DNA from: Sporosarcina luteola
Lineage (GTDB): Bacteria; Bacillota; Bacilli; Bacillales_A; Planococcaceae
Reading direction: 5' to 3'
Assembly (NCBI RefSeq): GCF_007991495.1
Contig: NZ_BJYL01000016.1
Coordinates: 1 to 64,000, forward strand
Length of the DNA stretch: 64,000 nt
The notes beneath the pieces were generated by a model. It was not told the origin of the DNA and did not search any database. It was given only the letters and a program-made list of their open reading frames with translations. A program made the position numbers and the translations under genes. Shown here in pieces: positions 18,788 to 26,087 of this stretch (position 1 is the first letter of the stretch; each line of letters opens with the position of its first letter).

Positions 18788-19303
18788 ATGAAATATGGCG
18801 TAGTAGCATTTCCATCAAAGAAACTCCAAGATTTAGCAAACGGGTACAGAAAACGGTATGACCCACATTATGCGCTAATCACACCGCACATGACGATTAA
18901 AGGCGTGTTCGATGCTGATGACAAGGAAATCGAGCAAGTAGCGAAAGCAATTCAGGAAGTTGCTAGCAAACATAAACCTTTTGAATTGAATGTATCAAAA
19001 GTGAGTACGTTTGCACCTATCACGAATACGATTTTCTTCAAAGTAACAGTTAATGATGATATTCTCGCGCTCCATAAAGACCTGAATGAGGACTTTTTCG
19101 GCGATCAGCCGGAATATTCCTTCGTCCCGCATATTACAATCGCTCAAAAACTTACTTCCGGTGAGCATGACGATATCATCGGTCAATTGAAAATGGTAGG
19201 CGCAGATCATACAGAGATGATTGATCGCATCCACCTACTCTATCAACTTGAAGATGGTTCTTGGACAGTTTATGAAACTTTCCGACTTGACGGGGTAAAC
19301 TGA
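18788..19303 (+). CDS. yjcG: 2'-5' RNA ligase-superfamily phosphoesterase YjcG
   Basis: A 171-residue 2H phosphoesterase with two H-x-T/S-x motifs, HMTI (about residue 37) and HITI (about residue 117), which form the twin catalytic histidines. Members cleave or join 2'-5' or cyclic phosphodiesters in RNA; the YjcG substrate is undefined. The start follows a strong ACGAGGAGG. The next gene begins 3 nt after the stop. Confidence 0.85.
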   Translation: MKYGVVAFPSKKLQDLANGYRKRYDPHYALITPHMTIKGVFDADDKEIEQVAKAIQEVASKHKPFELNVSKVSTFAPITNTIFFKVTVNDDILALHKDLNEDFFGDQPEYSFVPHITIAQKLTSGEHDDIIGQLKMVGADHTEMIDRIHLLYQLEDGSWTVYETFRLDGVN

Positions 19304-19306
19304 AGA

Positions 19307-19741
19307 TTGATTGAAGTAAAGATCGCCTGTTCAGATTTAGAACGGGAAGACGCGTATCAAGTGCGGAAGAAAGTTTTTGTGGAAGAGCAAGGTGTACCTA
19401 TTAGTCTTGAAATAGACGAATTCGACAAATCGGCCACCCATTTTATCGTCTACGATGAGAACCAGCCGATCGGAGCTGGGCGCATTAGGGAAATCAATAA
19501 AGGTATAGGAAAAGTAGAACGGGTTTGCATTTTAAGGGAATTGCGAGGAAAACATCTCGGTAATTTAATCATGCATGAACTTGAAAAACATGCGAAATCC
19601 GTAGGAATGACTAAGATTATTCTGAACGCACAATCCTATGCTGTTCCATTTTATGAAAAACTCGGATACATCGTCACGTCTCCTGAGTTCATGGACGCAG
19701 ATATCCCACATCGCGCGATGGAAAAGGAAATTACTTCTTAA
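19307..19741 (+). CDS. yjcF: GNAT-family N-acetyltransferase YjcF
   Basis: A 144-residue ElaA/YjcF-type acetyltransferase. It opens with the family pattern AYQVRKKVFVEEQGVP, has the acetyl-CoA loop region VERVCILRELRGKHLGNLIM (about 66-85), and ends with NAQSYAVPFYEKLGY. Initiation is at TTG (19307), 3 nt after the yjcG stop. No ATG is available at a sensible place, so translation is probably coupled. The substrate is unknown. Confidence 0.85.
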   Translation: MIEVKIACSDLEREDAYQVRKKVFVEEQGVPISLEIDEFDKSATHFIVYDENQPIGAGRIREINKGIGKVERVCILRELRGKHLGNLIMHELEKHAKSVGMTKIILNAQSYAVPFYEKLGYIVTSPEFMDADIPHRAMEKEITS

Positions 19742-19752
19742 ATGGTGAATTG

Positions 19753-19799
19753 AAAAAAGCAGATCTGATACCGGAAACGGTTATCAGGTCCGCTTTTTT
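19753..19799. terminator. Bidirectional terminator
   Basis: A long stem (AAAAAGC.GA.CTGATA.CCG against CGGTTATCAGGTCCGCTTTTT) with A- and T-runs at either end. It serves yjcF (+) and the convergent gene at 19808 (-). Confidence 0.8.
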
Positions 19800-19807
19800 A
19801 GTTTAAC

Positions 19808-20113
19808 TTAAACGTATTCATTCACCGCAAGGCCTTTCCCGACAATCGATGCAATATGAGGTGAAAGGTTTGCAGGATTCGGGTAGATGAACCCTTTCAA
19901 ATAAGCAGGTCGGTTGTTTTTGAAAGTAGGTTTCTCTTCTTCCATTACTTTTTGTTGTTCTTCAAGAAGTGAGTCTTCGAATTTATCCATCAGTTGTGGA
20001 TCCAATTTCACTTTTTCGACTCGATCGATATATGCAAAATTGTTACGAACCGTATTCATCCGATTTGCGTACATTTCAGATTGTATTGGTTGGACCGGCA
20101 GAAGATAGCCCAT
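19808..20113 (-). CDS. Conserved-looking hypothetical protein
   Basis: About 101 residues, soluble, with a charged central helix (KLDPQLMDKFEDSLLEEQQK) and a Pro/Asn-rich C-terminus (FIYPNPANLSPHIASIVGKG). I do not recognise a family. I place the start at the ATG at 20113 (MGYLLPVQPIQ), behind GGGGTG; a GTG at 20122, three codons upstream, is also possible. It is flanked by a shared terminator downstream and a repeat-filled intergenic region upstream. Confidence 0.55.
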   Translation of the reverse strand: MGYLLPVQPIQSEMYANRMNTVRNNFAYIDRVEKVKLDPQLMDKFEDSLLEEQQKVMEEEKPTFKNNRPAYLKGFIYPNPANLSPHIASIVGKGLAVNEYV

Positions 20114-20280
20114 TTCCCACACCCCATTCCTTTTTTAAATAGTCTCGGTATCTATACCCTTTTTATAGCTTATGAAACATCATTTGTGAAATATACAGAA
20201 TTGTATTGATTTCTTCTTGCACAAGGCAACTGAAAGAGTCCTTTAAAGTTTGAATTTTAATAGAATACTGTTGATTAACC

Positions 20281-20448
20281 GGTTAATTGCCCGTGAGAGA
20301 TTAATTTTCTTTCGAACGGGACATTAAGAGCCGTTTAATTGACCGCGGGGACCTAAATTCCCCTCGAACGGGACTTTAAAAGCTGTTTAATTGACCGCGG
20401 GAACCTAAATTTTCCTCCAACGGGACATTAAGAGCTGTTTAATTGACC
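20281..20448. repeat. 52-bp tandem repeat, about 3.2 copies
   Basis: Units begin at 20281 (divergent), 20333, 20385 and 20437, exactly 52 bp apart. Each has GTTTAATTGACCGCGGG, then CCTAAATT, then CGAACGGGAC and TTAAAGCT-like ends. The region 20114-20476 otherwise holds no gene. Confidence 0.85.
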
Positions 20449-20476
20449 ATAATGGTTGTTTTTCCAATCCATGGGG

Positions 20477-20525
20477 CAAAAAAAGCTGCCCAGAAATCAG
20501 TTTGCACTGACTTTCCGGACAGCTC
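20477..20525 (-). terminator. Terminator of the yjcZ-spoVIF unit
   Basis: On the minus strand AGCTGTCCGGAAAGTCAGT pairs with ACTGATTTCTGGGCAGCT, followed by seven T. Confidence 0.85.
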
Positions 20526-20538
20526 CCTTCGCTTTTGT

Positions 20539-20787
20539 TTATCCCATCATTCTTTGAATGTCATTAATATTTACTGAGTTGCCGTTGTTTACGATTGATC
20601 TTACTAATTCGTCTTCCATATGTGGTGGGACGTCTTTGTTCGCCAACCTGCCTACTTTCTTGACGATTTTACGGACTTGCCGCTCATCGCTGAAGTCTGC
20701 ATATTGGATAGCGTTTGCTAATGCAAAAACTTCTTCCATTGGAACACCTGTTTTTGATTCTATCTTCTTGAAGAATGAGTCATTCAT
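20539..20787 (-). CDS. spoVIF: Stage VI sporulation protein F (YjcC/SpoVIF)
   Basis: An 82-residue helical protein matching SpoVIF, a small late-sporulation protein needed for spore coat maturation and GerE-dependent gene expression in B. subtilis. Visible segments are FFKKIESKTGVPMEEVFALA at the start, RQVRKIVKKVGRLANK in the middle and NINDIQRMMG at the end. The start follows AAGGGGGAGG. It lies 17 bp behind the YjcZ-type gene, so the two are probably co-transcribed in the mother cell. Confidence 0.85.
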   Translation of the reverse strand: MNDSFFKKIESKTGVPMEEVFALANAIQYADFSDERQVRKIVKKVGRLANKDVPPHMEDELVRSIVNNGNSVNINDIQRMMG

Positions 20788-20804
20788 ACTCTTTTACCTC
20801 CCCC

Positions 20805-20963
20805 TTAGCAAAAGCTACTGCCAACAATGATTAGCAAGATGAAGAGAACTACAATCAGAACGAATGTGGAACCGCCATATGAGCCTCTTCCTCCGCCATA
20901 TCCTCCGCCGTATCCGCCGCCACAACCGCCGCCGTATCCTCCGCCGAAGCATCCACCGAACAT
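20805..20963 (-). CDS. YjcZ-family small sporulation peptide
   Basis: A 52-residue peptide. It has a Gly-rich N-terminus (repeats of GGGYGGG/GGGCGGG) and a single C-terminal membrane helix STFVLIVVLFILLIIVGSSF. This is the pattern of the YjcZ/YhbZ family of sporulation peptides. The true start is the ATG at 20963, behind GGAAGGGAGGG; the longer upstream frame is out of the transcript. Located just after spoVAE and before spoVIF. Confidence 0.85.
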   Translation of the reverse strand: MFGGCFGGGYGGGCGGGYGGGYGGGRGSYGGSTFVLIVVLFILLIIVGSSFC

Positions 20964-20987
20964 AAAAATCCCTCCTTCCCTTCCGTC

Positions 20988-20996
20988 TATCCTATG
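20988..20996 (-). promoter_or_regulatory. Possible mother-cell (sigma-K/E) -10 element for yjcZ-spoVIF
   Basis: CATAGGATA on the minus strand fits CATANNNTA and sits 24 bp before the yjcZ ATG. I could not place a -35 at the expected distance. Confidence 0.3.
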
Positions 20997-21036
20997 CAGA
21001 TAGCGGAGGGAAGAAGGGGGCGTTTGCACAGTTCCA

Positions 21037-21399
21037 TTATAGATTGCCCTTTGGTTTGAAAATAAATGAGGCGATGAAGCCAAAAAGGATGGCTGCACTA
21101 ATGCCCGAGCTTGTCACTTCAAACATTCCTGTCAAAACGCCGATCAACCCATGTTTTTCAGCTTCAGCGAGTGCTCCGTGGGTTAATGCATTACCAAAGG
21201 AAGTAATCGGAATCGTAGCACCTGTTCCAGCGAAGTCGATCAGTGGTTCATAAAGCCCGAAGCCATCCAGTATAGATCCCGCGACGACTAATGTACAAAG
21301 TGTATGTGCGGGCGTCATCTTTGCTACATCAAACATTAACTGACCAATGACACATATTAAACCGCCGACTATGAAGGACGTAATGTAAATCGAGAACAA
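21037..21399 (-). CDS. spoVAE: Stage V sporulation protein AE (SpoVAEb)
   Basis: A 120-residue membrane protein with four helices and the SpoVAC/SpoVAE signature TGATIPITSFGNALTHGA. It is part of the SpoVA channel that moves Ca-dipicolinate into the forespore during sporulation and out during germination. The start is TTG (21399), 9 bp after spoVAD, behind GAGTGG. It is homologous to SpoVAC of the same operon. Last gene of the operon. Confidence 0.9.
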   Translation of the reverse strand: MFSIYITSFIVGGLICVIGQLMFDVAKMTPAHTLCTLVVAGSILDGFGLYEPLIDFAGTGATIPITSFGNALTHGALAEAEKHGLIGVLTGMFEVTSSGISAAILFGFIASFIFKPKGNL

Positions 21400-21408
21400 T
21401 CAAACCAC

Positions 21409-22410
21409 TCATTTCATCGTTAATTCGACCGCGTGCGCAATGCACGGAATCGTATCTCCTTGCTGATAGGATAACGGAGATAAAAGCGCACCTGTCGCAA
21501 TCAGGAGAACCCTTTTGTATTCCTTGTCCATCATCTTCTTATAGATTTCCGAAAAGTAAACAGCCGCAGAACATCCAGATCCGCTTGCGCCTGCCATGAA
21601 ATCGGGATTATTTCCGTAAAATTCCTCGCCCGCATCACTGAAGTTCTGGAAATCTTTAATGCCTTGATTGCCGATCAGCTCTTTGTAAATGGTAAAGCCA
21701 ACCTTACTTAAATCACCTGTCATAATCATGTCATAGTCGCTTGCAGAAGTGTTATGACCTGATAAATGCCGCATCAACGTGTCGGCCGCAGCCGGCGCCA
21801 TAGCAGCCCCCATATTTAACGGGTCTGTCATGCCCATATCGACAGATTTTCCAAAAGTCCCTCGTTCAATAGAAGGAACTCCTTTTTGATAAGGGGTAAT
21901 TGCCGCGGCTCCAGCAGCTGTCACTGTCCATTGGGACGTGTCGCCCTTCTGGGAACCATACTCGATTGGATATCGGAATTGCCTTTCGATTGCATTATGC
22001 TGGCTGGAAGACCCGGCAACGGCCAGTTTTGACAAGCCCGCCTCTGTTAGTAGAGCAGCTAATAATACAGAGGAAATTGAAGTTGCACATGCCGAGAAAA
22101 GGCCGATATACGGAATACCAACCGTTGTAGCGCTAAAATTGGAAGGTGTCATTTGATTGACAAGATCTCCGGTCAATAAAAAATCCGCATCGCTTGGAAC
22201 TTTATCGACCTTGCTTAGAGCAATCATAATGGCATCTTCCATCAATTTTGCATGACCTTGCTCGTTTGTCTTCATGCCGCACCGTTCATCATCAAACATT
22301 TTGTCGAAATTGACATGAAATGGGCTTTTCTTCTCAAGAGGACCTGCTGTTACACCGGTTGCTGCAATGGAAGGAGTCGATGGAAAAGTCAATAGGCCTT
22401 TCATTACCAT
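21409..22410 (-). CDS. spoVAD: Stage V sporulation protein AD (SpoVAD)
   Basis: A 333-residue protein of thiolase-like fold that binds dipicolinic acid on the SpoVA complex. Family segments are TPSIAATGVTAGPLEKKSP near the N-terminus, GLFSACATSISSVLLAA (about 105-121), ASGSGCSAAVYFSEIY and the C-terminal LSYQQGDTIPCIAHAVEL. It overlaps spoVAC by 7 bp. Essential for DPA uptake in B. subtilis. Confidence 0.95.
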   Translation of the reverse strand: MVMKGLLTFPSTPSIAATGVTAGPLEKKSPFHVNFDKMFDDERCGMKTNEQGHAKLMEDAIMIALSKVDKVPSDADFLLTGDLVNQMTPSNFSATTVGIPYIGLFSACATSISSVLLAALLTEAGLSKLAVAGSSSQHNAIERQFRYPIEYGSQKGDTSQWTVTAAGAAAITPYQKGVPSIERGTFGKSVDMGMTDPLNMGAAMAPAAADTLMRHLSGHNTSASDYDMIMTGDLSKVGFTIYKELIGNQGIKDFQNFSDAGEEFYGNNPDFMAGASGSGCSAAVYFSEIYKKMMDKEYKRVLLIATGALLSPLSYQQGDTIPCIAHAVELTMK

Positions 22411-22859
22411 GATACGACCCCTAATTTCACAAGAATTGTCTTAACAAGGGCTACAAGGAAAGCTGAAAAGACACCAAAAAGGATAACAGATCCCGCCAGT
22501 TTAAATATATTGCCTCCGACACCGAGCACATACCCTTCCGACTTATGTTCAATTGCCGCCGAGACAACTGCATTTCCAAAGCCGGTGATTGGAACAGATG
22601 CCCCTGCTCCGCCAATTTGTCCAATTTTCTTATATAAACCAAAGCCGGTCAAAAGCATAGAGATGAAAATCATCGTTGCGACTGTCGGGTTGCTCGCTGT
22701 CCTTTCTGTAAAATCGAAGAAGGTCATATAGAAGAGAGCAATGAATTGTGCAACTAGACAAAAGGCTCCACCTACAAGAAACGCCTTGATGCAATTTTTT
22801 AGAATGGGCGGTTTTGGAGTGATCCCTTGCTCTAACTTAGCGTATTTTTTTTGATCCAT
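22404..22859 (-). CDS. spoVAC: Stage V sporulation protein AC (SpoVAC)
   Basis: A 151-residue membrane protein with four helices and the paired signature GGAGASVPITGFGNAVVSAA. In B. subtilis SpoVAC behaves as a mechanosensitive channel for dipicolinate release. It is downstream of the YhcN/YlaJ-type lipoprotein gene (stop and start overlap by 1 bp, TAATG) and upstream of spoVAD. Confidence 0.95.
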   Translation of the reverse strand: MDQKKYAKLEQGITPKPPILKNCIKAFLVGGAFCLVAQFIALFYMTFFDFTERTASNPTVATMIFISMLLTGFGLYKKIGQIGGAGASVPITGFGNAVVSAAIEHKSEGYVLGVGGNIFKLAGSVILFGVFSAFLVALVKTILVKLGVVSW

Positions 22860-23254
22860 TATGTCTCTTCCTCCGATAGGGAAATCAAATAGTGAATTTT
22901 TTTCTTAATTCCTTTTGCATCGTCTTTTAAAATAAGTTTGTTCGTTTCCGTTAGAATTTTGCTATCTGCAGAAACAAACACCGAGAGATCGGGATACGTT
23001 TCCTTCAACTTCTTCTCCAGTTCCTTTGCAATCTTTCTTTTGTTGAACCTGTCAAAGGTCTTCACGCGAACACCTACAATAAGATGGTCTTCATAAAATA
23101 GCGCCGCAGCCCCTTTGATACGGTCATCTTTCTTCAGTAAATTTTCCGCTTCGTTCGCATCTTCACCGGTTTGATTTTCCACGGTGAACTCATTCGGAAC
23201 ACATCCCGATAGCAGGAGAAGGATGCAAAGTATGGGCAATAATTGACGAATCAT
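22859..23254 (-). CDS. YhcN/YlaJ-family sporulation lipoprotein
   Basis: A 131-residue spore lipoprotein. The signal LLPILCILLLLSGC ends in lipobox LSGC, and the mature part resembles the YhcN/YlaJ fold (RIKGAAALFYEDHLIVGVRV). Three ATGs are in a row behind AAAGGGG; the third (23254) has the best spacing. First gene of the operon with spoVAC-spoVAD-spoVAE, which suggests an inner-membrane role in the forespore. Confidence 0.8.
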   Translation of the reverse strand: MIRQLLPILCILLLLSGCVPNEFTVENQTGEDANEAENLLKKDDRIKGAAALFYEDHLIVGVRVKTFDRFNKRKIAKELEKKLKETYPDLSVFVSADSKILTETNKLILKDDAKGIKKKIHYLISLSEEET

Positions 23255-23273
23255 CATCATCCCCTTTTTTTTA

Positions 23274-23303
23274 CAGTATGGCGTTTATACGTGTTTTTTA
23301 TTC
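23274..23303 (-). promoter_or_regulatory. Sigma-G (forespore) promoter of the spoVA operon
   Basis: -35 TGAATA (GAATA at 23303-23299), an 18-bp spacer, and -10 CATACTG (23280-23274) on the minus strand. This matches the sigma-F/G pattern GHATR-N18-CATNHTA closely, and spoVA operons are known sigma-G targets. Confidence 0.75.
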
Positions 23304-23341
23304 ATAGCGTGATGTTTGCCCTATCCCCAAACTACGATACG

Positions 23342-23350
23342 CATAATGTA
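23342..23350 (+). promoter_or_regulatory. Possible sigma-K/E -10 element for the coat gene
   Basis: CATAATGTA fits CATANNNTA and precedes the AAAGGAGGTGG of the CotY/CotZ gene by about 15 bp. The -35 is not convincing. Confidence 0.4.
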
Positions 23351-23379
23351 TAAGGAGTTGAGAAAAGGAGGTGGAATGA

Positions 23380-23937
23380 ATGGGATGTGGAAGAAATGAA
23401 GATGTCAGAACTGAGAAGCGTCAAGACAATTGTATTTGCGAGGTGGTCCGTGCCATAAAGCGAGTGCAGGATATCCGCGAAGATGTCGACTGTGACGATT
23501 GCAGAACTGACTGTTTCCTGACTCCGCTCGGTAGCCTTGTAAGCCCTACGAGACAACGGGCCAATACGCGTGTCTTCATGCTATTGGACGAAAAAGGTAA
23601 TCCATTCAAAGCAATGTTCAAGAGAACTAGAAGGTTCGCAGATACGACTGATAACACGACCTCCGAACAAGGTCGAAGAGACTGTGCAACCTGCTTCTCA
23701 ATTTTCTTCAGAGTGCAGAATGTGTTTGACACTTGCTGTGCTACGATTCAAGTACTTGAACCGCGTGACGCAAGAGGTAAAAGAGTCGACTTATTCAAAG
23801 GCGGCAAACTTGACCTTGACGCAGTTTGCGAGGTTGAAAGATTCGAAGCGACTGGAACTTGTTTAACTGTAGATCTATCTTGCTTCTGTGGGATCCAATG
23901 TGTTAAGGACGTTTATATTGATTGCGACGACGATTGA
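23380..23937 (+). CDS. cotZ: CotY/CotZ-family cysteine-rich spore coat protein
   Basis: A 185-residue outer coat/exosporium morphogenetic protein. It has 16 cysteines in clusters such as DCDDCRTDC (about 46-54), CATCF, DTCCAT and LSCFCGIQC near the C-terminus. The family self-assembles into disulfide-linked sheets on the spore surface. Only one member is present here, against two (cotY and cotZ) in B. subtilis. It is divergent from the spoVA operon. The start follows AAAAGGAGGTGG. The choice between cotY and cotZ cannot be made from sequence alone. Confidence 0.85.
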   Translation: MGCGRNEDVRTEKRQDNCICEVVRAIKRVQDIREDVDCDDCRTDCFLTPLGSLVSPTRQRANTRVFMLLDEKGNPFKAMFKRTRRFADTTDNTTSEQGRRDCATCFSIFFRVQNVFDTCCATIQVLEPRDARGKRVDLFKGGKLDLDAVCEVERFEATGTCLTVDLSCFCGIQCVKDVYIDCDDD

Positions 23938-23960
23938 AGGAATAACCTGTGATGCTGACT

Positions 23961-23994
23961 CTGCCCGATCGGAACTCCGATCGGGCAGTTTTTT
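23961..23994 (+). terminator. Terminator of the coat gene
   Basis: CTGCCCGATCGGA pairs perfectly with TCCGATCGGGCAG and is followed by six T. Confidence 0.9.
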
Positions 23995-24002
23995 AATTCA
24001 AA

Positions 24003-24125
24003 AGCGGAGGGCGCCCGCTTAGTCCCGACAAGCGCTGGAGGACATGCCGGAAAGGCGTTTTTTGCCTTTTTGGCATGTCTGAAGCGACTCGAGGGACTGG
24101 CGCCCGAAGCTAGTCGAACAGGCAC
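24003..24125. repeat. Long inverted-repeat element (hairpin) of dispersed-repeat type
   Basis: GGCGCC, GTCCC, AAGCG, GACATGCC and AAAGGC on the left pair in nested order with GCCTTT, GGCATGTC, AAGCG-ac, GGGAC and GGCGCC on the right. The central loop is GTTTTTT. The whole forms one long interrupted hairpin of about 100 nt between two terminators, with no coding potential. I recall similar GGCGCC...GTCCC elements in Bacillales intergenic regions, but cannot verify this here. Confidence 0.6.
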
Positions 24126-24133
24126 AACACAAG

Positions 24134-24170
24134 TAAAAAAGCAGAGCGGGTGTTGTTCCGCTCTGCTTTA
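24134..24170 (-). terminator. Terminator of the CotO-like gene
   Basis: AAAGCAGAGCGG pairs with CCGCTCTGCTTT on the minus strand, followed by a T-run, immediately after the stop. Confidence 0.85.
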
Positions 24171-24563
24171 TTATTGCCCATCAAATGACTGTCCCCGCCA
24201 TAGTATGTCATCTATTTTTGCAATTTCAATTTCTGTCGTAACCTCGTCAGATTCAATCCAAAGCATGTCATCTTCCATTTTTAGAATGTTGCCTTTCAAG
24301 ATATCCCCTTCCACTACAAACTGCAGAGGGTTATATGCCTGCTTCTGAAATGGTCTGCTTAAATAGCGAATTTTATTCTCAATGACGGGGTTGACAACTT
24401 TCGTTTCAGTCTGCAAAGATGAATTGATTTCAATCGTTTCTCTTTCCGGACTCTCACTCGGATAAAACACCGATGTACTTTCTTCTTCAATTATAGTCGT
24501 CTTTGTCATCTTTACAAACATCGGCGGACCTTGCACAAATAGTAACGGATCTTTGTAGGAAAT
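24171..24563 (-). CDS. CotO-like spore coat protein, probable ATT start
   Basis: About 130 residues. The N-terminal segment SYKDPLLFVQGPPMF resembles the opening of CotO-type coat proteins. A Thr/Glu-rich variable middle is followed by a C-terminal small beta domain (VEGDILKGNILKMEDDMLWI). The open frame runs upstream to an ATG at 24659 inside mgtE. However, AAAGGGGG lies 7 nt before an ATT codon at 24563, and a sigma-K-like promoter ends just upstream of that Shine-Dalgarno. A late-sporulation transcript would therefore exclude the earlier ATG, GTG and TTG codons. The neighbourhood (coat gene, spoVIF) supports a coat role. CotO identity is tentative. Confidence 0.5.
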   Translation of the reverse strand: MSYKDPLLFVQGPPMFVKMTKTTIIEEESTSVFYPSESPERETIEINSSLQTETKVVNPVIENKIRYLSRPFQKQAYNPLQFVVEGDILKGNILKMEDDMLWIESDEVTTEIEIAKIDDILWRGQSFDGQ

Positions 24564-24583
24564 GTTGATTCCCCCTTTTTCCG

Positions 24584-24612
24584 TAGTATATGCGCCTACG
24601 AACAATGAAGTT
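24584..24612 (-). promoter_or_regulatory. Sigma-K-like promoter inside the 3' end of mgtE
   Basis: On the minus strand AACT (24612-24609), a 16-bp spacer, then CATATACTA (24592-24584). This fits the sigma-K pattern mACm-N16-CATANNNTA except for the last m. It places the transcript start just before the AAAGGGGG of the CotO-like gene. Confidence 0.6.
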
Positions 24613-24624
24613 CTTTCCACACTT

Positions 24625-25998
24625 TTAAAGGCTATTAATGAAGGTCGTCGCCAATCCAAGATAGATGATAATACTGATCAAGTCATTCAATGTTGTAATG
24701 AATGGACCTGATGCCACAGCTGGATCGATTTTCATCCGATGCATGAACAACGGAATGAAAGAGCCTGAAATGGTTGCAACAAAGATGGAGACCATGATCG
24801 CAACACCGACCAATAAGGCAATGATGAATTCATGTTTCCATACGAAAATAAGGCCAACGACAAAAATCGCACAGACGAGCCCGGTGATTAAACCTGTTCC
24901 CGCTTCCCGCAATAAGAGCTTGAACTTGCTTTCATCCTCAACATCTCGCGTCGCAATCCCGCGAACCGCTACCGCCAACGCCTGAGTACCGCTATTTCCC
25001 GCCGTCCCGGCAATTAACGGAATGAAAGCCGCTAGTAAAGCGACCTGCGAAATCGTGTCTGTAAATAAATCAATCAAATTCGCTGTCAACATGCCAAGTA
25101 TGAGAAGAATGATCAGCCATGGAATCCTTTTCTTGGCAGCTGATAAGGAAGTCTTATCGAAGGAGTCCATATTCGAAACGGCTGCGAGCTTGGAGTAGTC
25201 GTCCGATGCCTCTTCATCGAGGACGTCGATAATATCATCGACTGTTATAATCCCAAGCATATGATATTGGAAGTCAACGACCGGCACTGCCAATAAATTA
25301 TAGTCCTGTGTTGTACGAGCGACGTCTTCTTGGTCATCCGAGACTAAAACGCTGACGACACGTTCATTCATAATCGAACGGATCAATGTGTCCTCATCCG
25401 TTATAATTAAGTCTCGCAGGGATACGACCCCCGTTAAACGGTTGTCTTCATCGACGACGAAGACATAATAAATCGTTTCGGCTGAAGGGGCTTCATTCCG
25501 CAAAATCGTCATCGCTGATCGTACCGTCGAATTTTGCGGGATTGAAACGTATTCTGTCGTCATGATTGAACCAGCTGTATATTCCTCGTAATGCAAGAGC
25601 GCCTTAATTTGTGCAGCCGCTTCTTTATTCATTAACGTCAAATAACTGGCTATTTGAGTTTTATCAAGTTCTTTCAGGACATCTACCGCGTTATCGACGA
25701 ACATGTAAGAAATCATGTCCGCGGCATACGTCGTGTCCATCTCCTGAAGGAACTGTCTATACTCATCTTCATCAATTTCACTTGTCTCGAAAATTTCCGC
25801 CAACTCTTTTGGAGAAAGGAAAAAATACATTGTTTTTCGATGATCCTCGTCAACCTTCTCATAGAAAACAGCTCGATCATATGGGTGAAGCGTTAAATAT
25901 TCGTCACGGAAAGATTTGATATCCTGTTTTTCCAGGGCTTCGATCAATTTTCCTTCATCGATGATAATATCATCGCGTACTTCTTCATTTACAGTCAT
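24625..25998 (-). CDS. mgtE: Magnesium transporter MgtE
   Basis: A 457-residue Mg2+ channel with the usual plan. An N-terminal superhelical domain (residues 1-130) is followed by a CBS pair (about 130-255, including TVRSAMTILRNEAPSAETIYY) and five C-terminal helices. The pore signature is FIPLIAGTAGNSGTQALAVAVRG. The cytoplasmic part closes the channel when Mg2+ is high. The ATG at 25998 follows GGAAGG; the longer frame upstream lacks a ribosome site. No Mg2+ (M-box) leader fits in the short divergent gap to prpE. Confidence 0.9.
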   Translation of the reverse strand: MTVNEEVRDDIIIDEGKLIEALEKQDIKSFRDEYLTLHPYDRAVFYEKVDEDHRKTMYFFLSPKELAEIFETSEIDEDEYRQFLQEMDTTYAADMISYMFVDNAVDVLKELDKTQIASYLTLMNKEAAAQIKALLHYEEYTAGSIMTTEYVSIPQNSTVRSAMTILRNEAPSAETIYYVFVVDEDNRLTGVVSLRDLIITDEDTLIRSIMNERVVSVLVSDDQEDVARTTQDYNLLAVPVVDFQYHMLGIITVDDIIDVLDEEASDDYSKLAAVSNMDSFDKTSLSAAKKRIPWLIILLILGMLTANLIDLFTDTISQVALLAAFIPLIAGTAGNSGTQALAVAVRGIATRDVEDESKFKLLLREAGTGLITGLVCAIFVVGLIFVWKHEFIIALLVGVAIMVSIFVATISGSFIPLFMHRMKIDPAVASGPFITTLNDLISIIIYLGLATTFINSL

Positions 25999-26087
25999 GG
26001 CTGCACCTTCCTTTCCGCTCCGACATGCATGTTTGCATTGAATCAAGGTAATAGTAAGACAACGTATAGTTAAGCAAAGGAGAACTG

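Noticed and set aside
24171-24659. Longer version of the CotO-like gene starting at ATG 24659
   Set aside because: The start lies inside mgtE without a ribosome site, and the N-terminal 32 residues encode the antiparallel promoter region.
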